This document shows, in pieces, positions 13,941 to 14,240 of a stretch of 14,240 nt of DNA. The notes under the pieces were generated by a model that did not search any database, had not been told where the DNA came from, and worked only from the letters and a program-made list of their open reading frames with translations. A program made the position numbers and the translations under genes. Positions within the stretch are counted from its first letter, which is position 1. Each line of letters opens with the position of its first letter. The stretch is from Thiosocius sp965601425 (GTDB lineage: Bacteria; Pseudomonadota; Gammaproteobacteria; Chromatiales; Chromatiaceae), in the NCBI GenBank assembly GCA_965601425.1, contig CBFCWF010000102.1, positions 1-14,240 on the forward strand, in the 5' to 3' direction.

Positions 13941-14240
13941 CTAGAGCCGCCCACGCAGGTCCTTCGAGCGGAAGCCTGACAGATCGCGCGGGGCATCACG
14001 CGTCAGCGCCATGACCTTGAAGCGCTCACCCATCTCGCTGGGTAAAGTCAGCTTCTTTACCCCCTGCATCTCCCGGAGGTGGCGCCGGACCTGGGACGGA
14101 TCGGATGCCGCGAGGAGCCGCTGCAGACCGCTGTCGATCAGGAAGTGCGCCTGGGTGGTGAAGCCGGCCAATCCGAAACCGGTGCCCGACGCCGCGCTGG
14201 CCAGCGCACTGAAATCGACATTGGCGGTGATGTCCTGCAG
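13941..14240 (-). CDS. C-terminal end of NDUFAF7/MidA-type SAM-dependent methyltransferase (partial)
   Basis: The frame is open from the stop at 13941 to the right edge, giving the last 99 residues; the start is outside the window. The conserved end of the family is clear: DITANVDFSALASAA, GFGLAGFTTQAHFLIDSGLQRLL, then LTLPSEMGERFKVMALTRD and a terminal GFRSKDLRGRL. This is the C-terminal part of COG1565 (DUF185) proteins. The mitochondrial member NDUFAF7 (MidA) methylates an arginine of the complex I subunit NDUFS2 and is needed for assembly; the role of bacterial members is less known. The SAM-binding part is not visible here. It appears to head an operon with the two lipoprotein genes, 36 bases before the first. 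The TTG at 14171 is not a start. Confidence 0.88.
   Translation of the reverse strand: MQDITANVDFSALASAASGTGFGLAGFTTQAHFLIDSGLQRLLAASDPSQVRRHLREMQGVKKLTLPSEMGERFKVMALTRDAPRDLSGFRSKDLRGRL

Overview
The window is a high-GC stretch from a bacterial chromosome, most likely a gammaproteobacterium. The best lineage marker is an Rsd/AlgQ-type anti-sigma-70 regulator at 9815-10261, a family I know only from Gammaproteobacteria. GlcF and Slt also look gammaproteobacterial, and a Chromatiales-like sulfur or purple bacterium is plausible but only a guess. I see no mobile element, CRISPR array, tRNA, rRNA or phage gene. Coding density is over 90 percent and no gap without a gene reaches 300 bases; the longest are 9618-9814 and 10262-10425.

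Layout. 26-2507 holds a CobC-like histidine phosphatase (+), a membrane-anchored SRPBCC protein (+), a 58-residue two-helix membrane protein (-) and, divergent from it, an MBL-fold hydrolase (+). 2578-3645 is a Phe-type class I DAHP synthase (+), entry to aromatic biosynthesis. 3743-4680 is a minus-strand pair, a DUF4442 hotdog-fold thioesterase-like gene and a small Sel1-repeat gene, joined by an ATGA stop/start overlap. 4811-6034 is glcF (+), the iron-sulfur subunit of glycolate oxidase, without glcD or glcE in view. 6051-6872 is an inositol-monophosphatase-family gene (-), divergent from slt (7017-9002, +), a periplasmic soluble lytic transglycosylase. slt runs tail to tail into a second Sel1-repeat gene (8991-9617, -), and the two share a perfectly palindromic end. 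rsd (-) follows, then a divergent secreted Gly/Pro-rich protein of unknown function (10426-11082, +).

The last part, 11189-14240, has an NDUFA9-like NAD(P)-binding protein (+) meeting tail to tail an apparent minus-strand operon: the 3' end of an NDUFAF7/MidA-type methyltransferase (runs off the window), an unknown lipoprotein, and a lipoprotein metallopeptidase of the COG4324/PF10023 type. Mitochondrial counterparts of the two outer genes are complex I accessory or assembly proteins, so this cluster is the most intriguing context here.

Overall this is mostly housekeeping and conserved-hypothetical chromosome, with many short independent transcription units. I do not see a clear new defence, mobile or biosynthetic system. 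The points worth a second look are the complex-I-associated cluster with its unknown lipoprotein, the secreted Gly/Pro-rich protein with a hairpin in front of its GTG start, the orphan glcF, and the two Sel1 genes.
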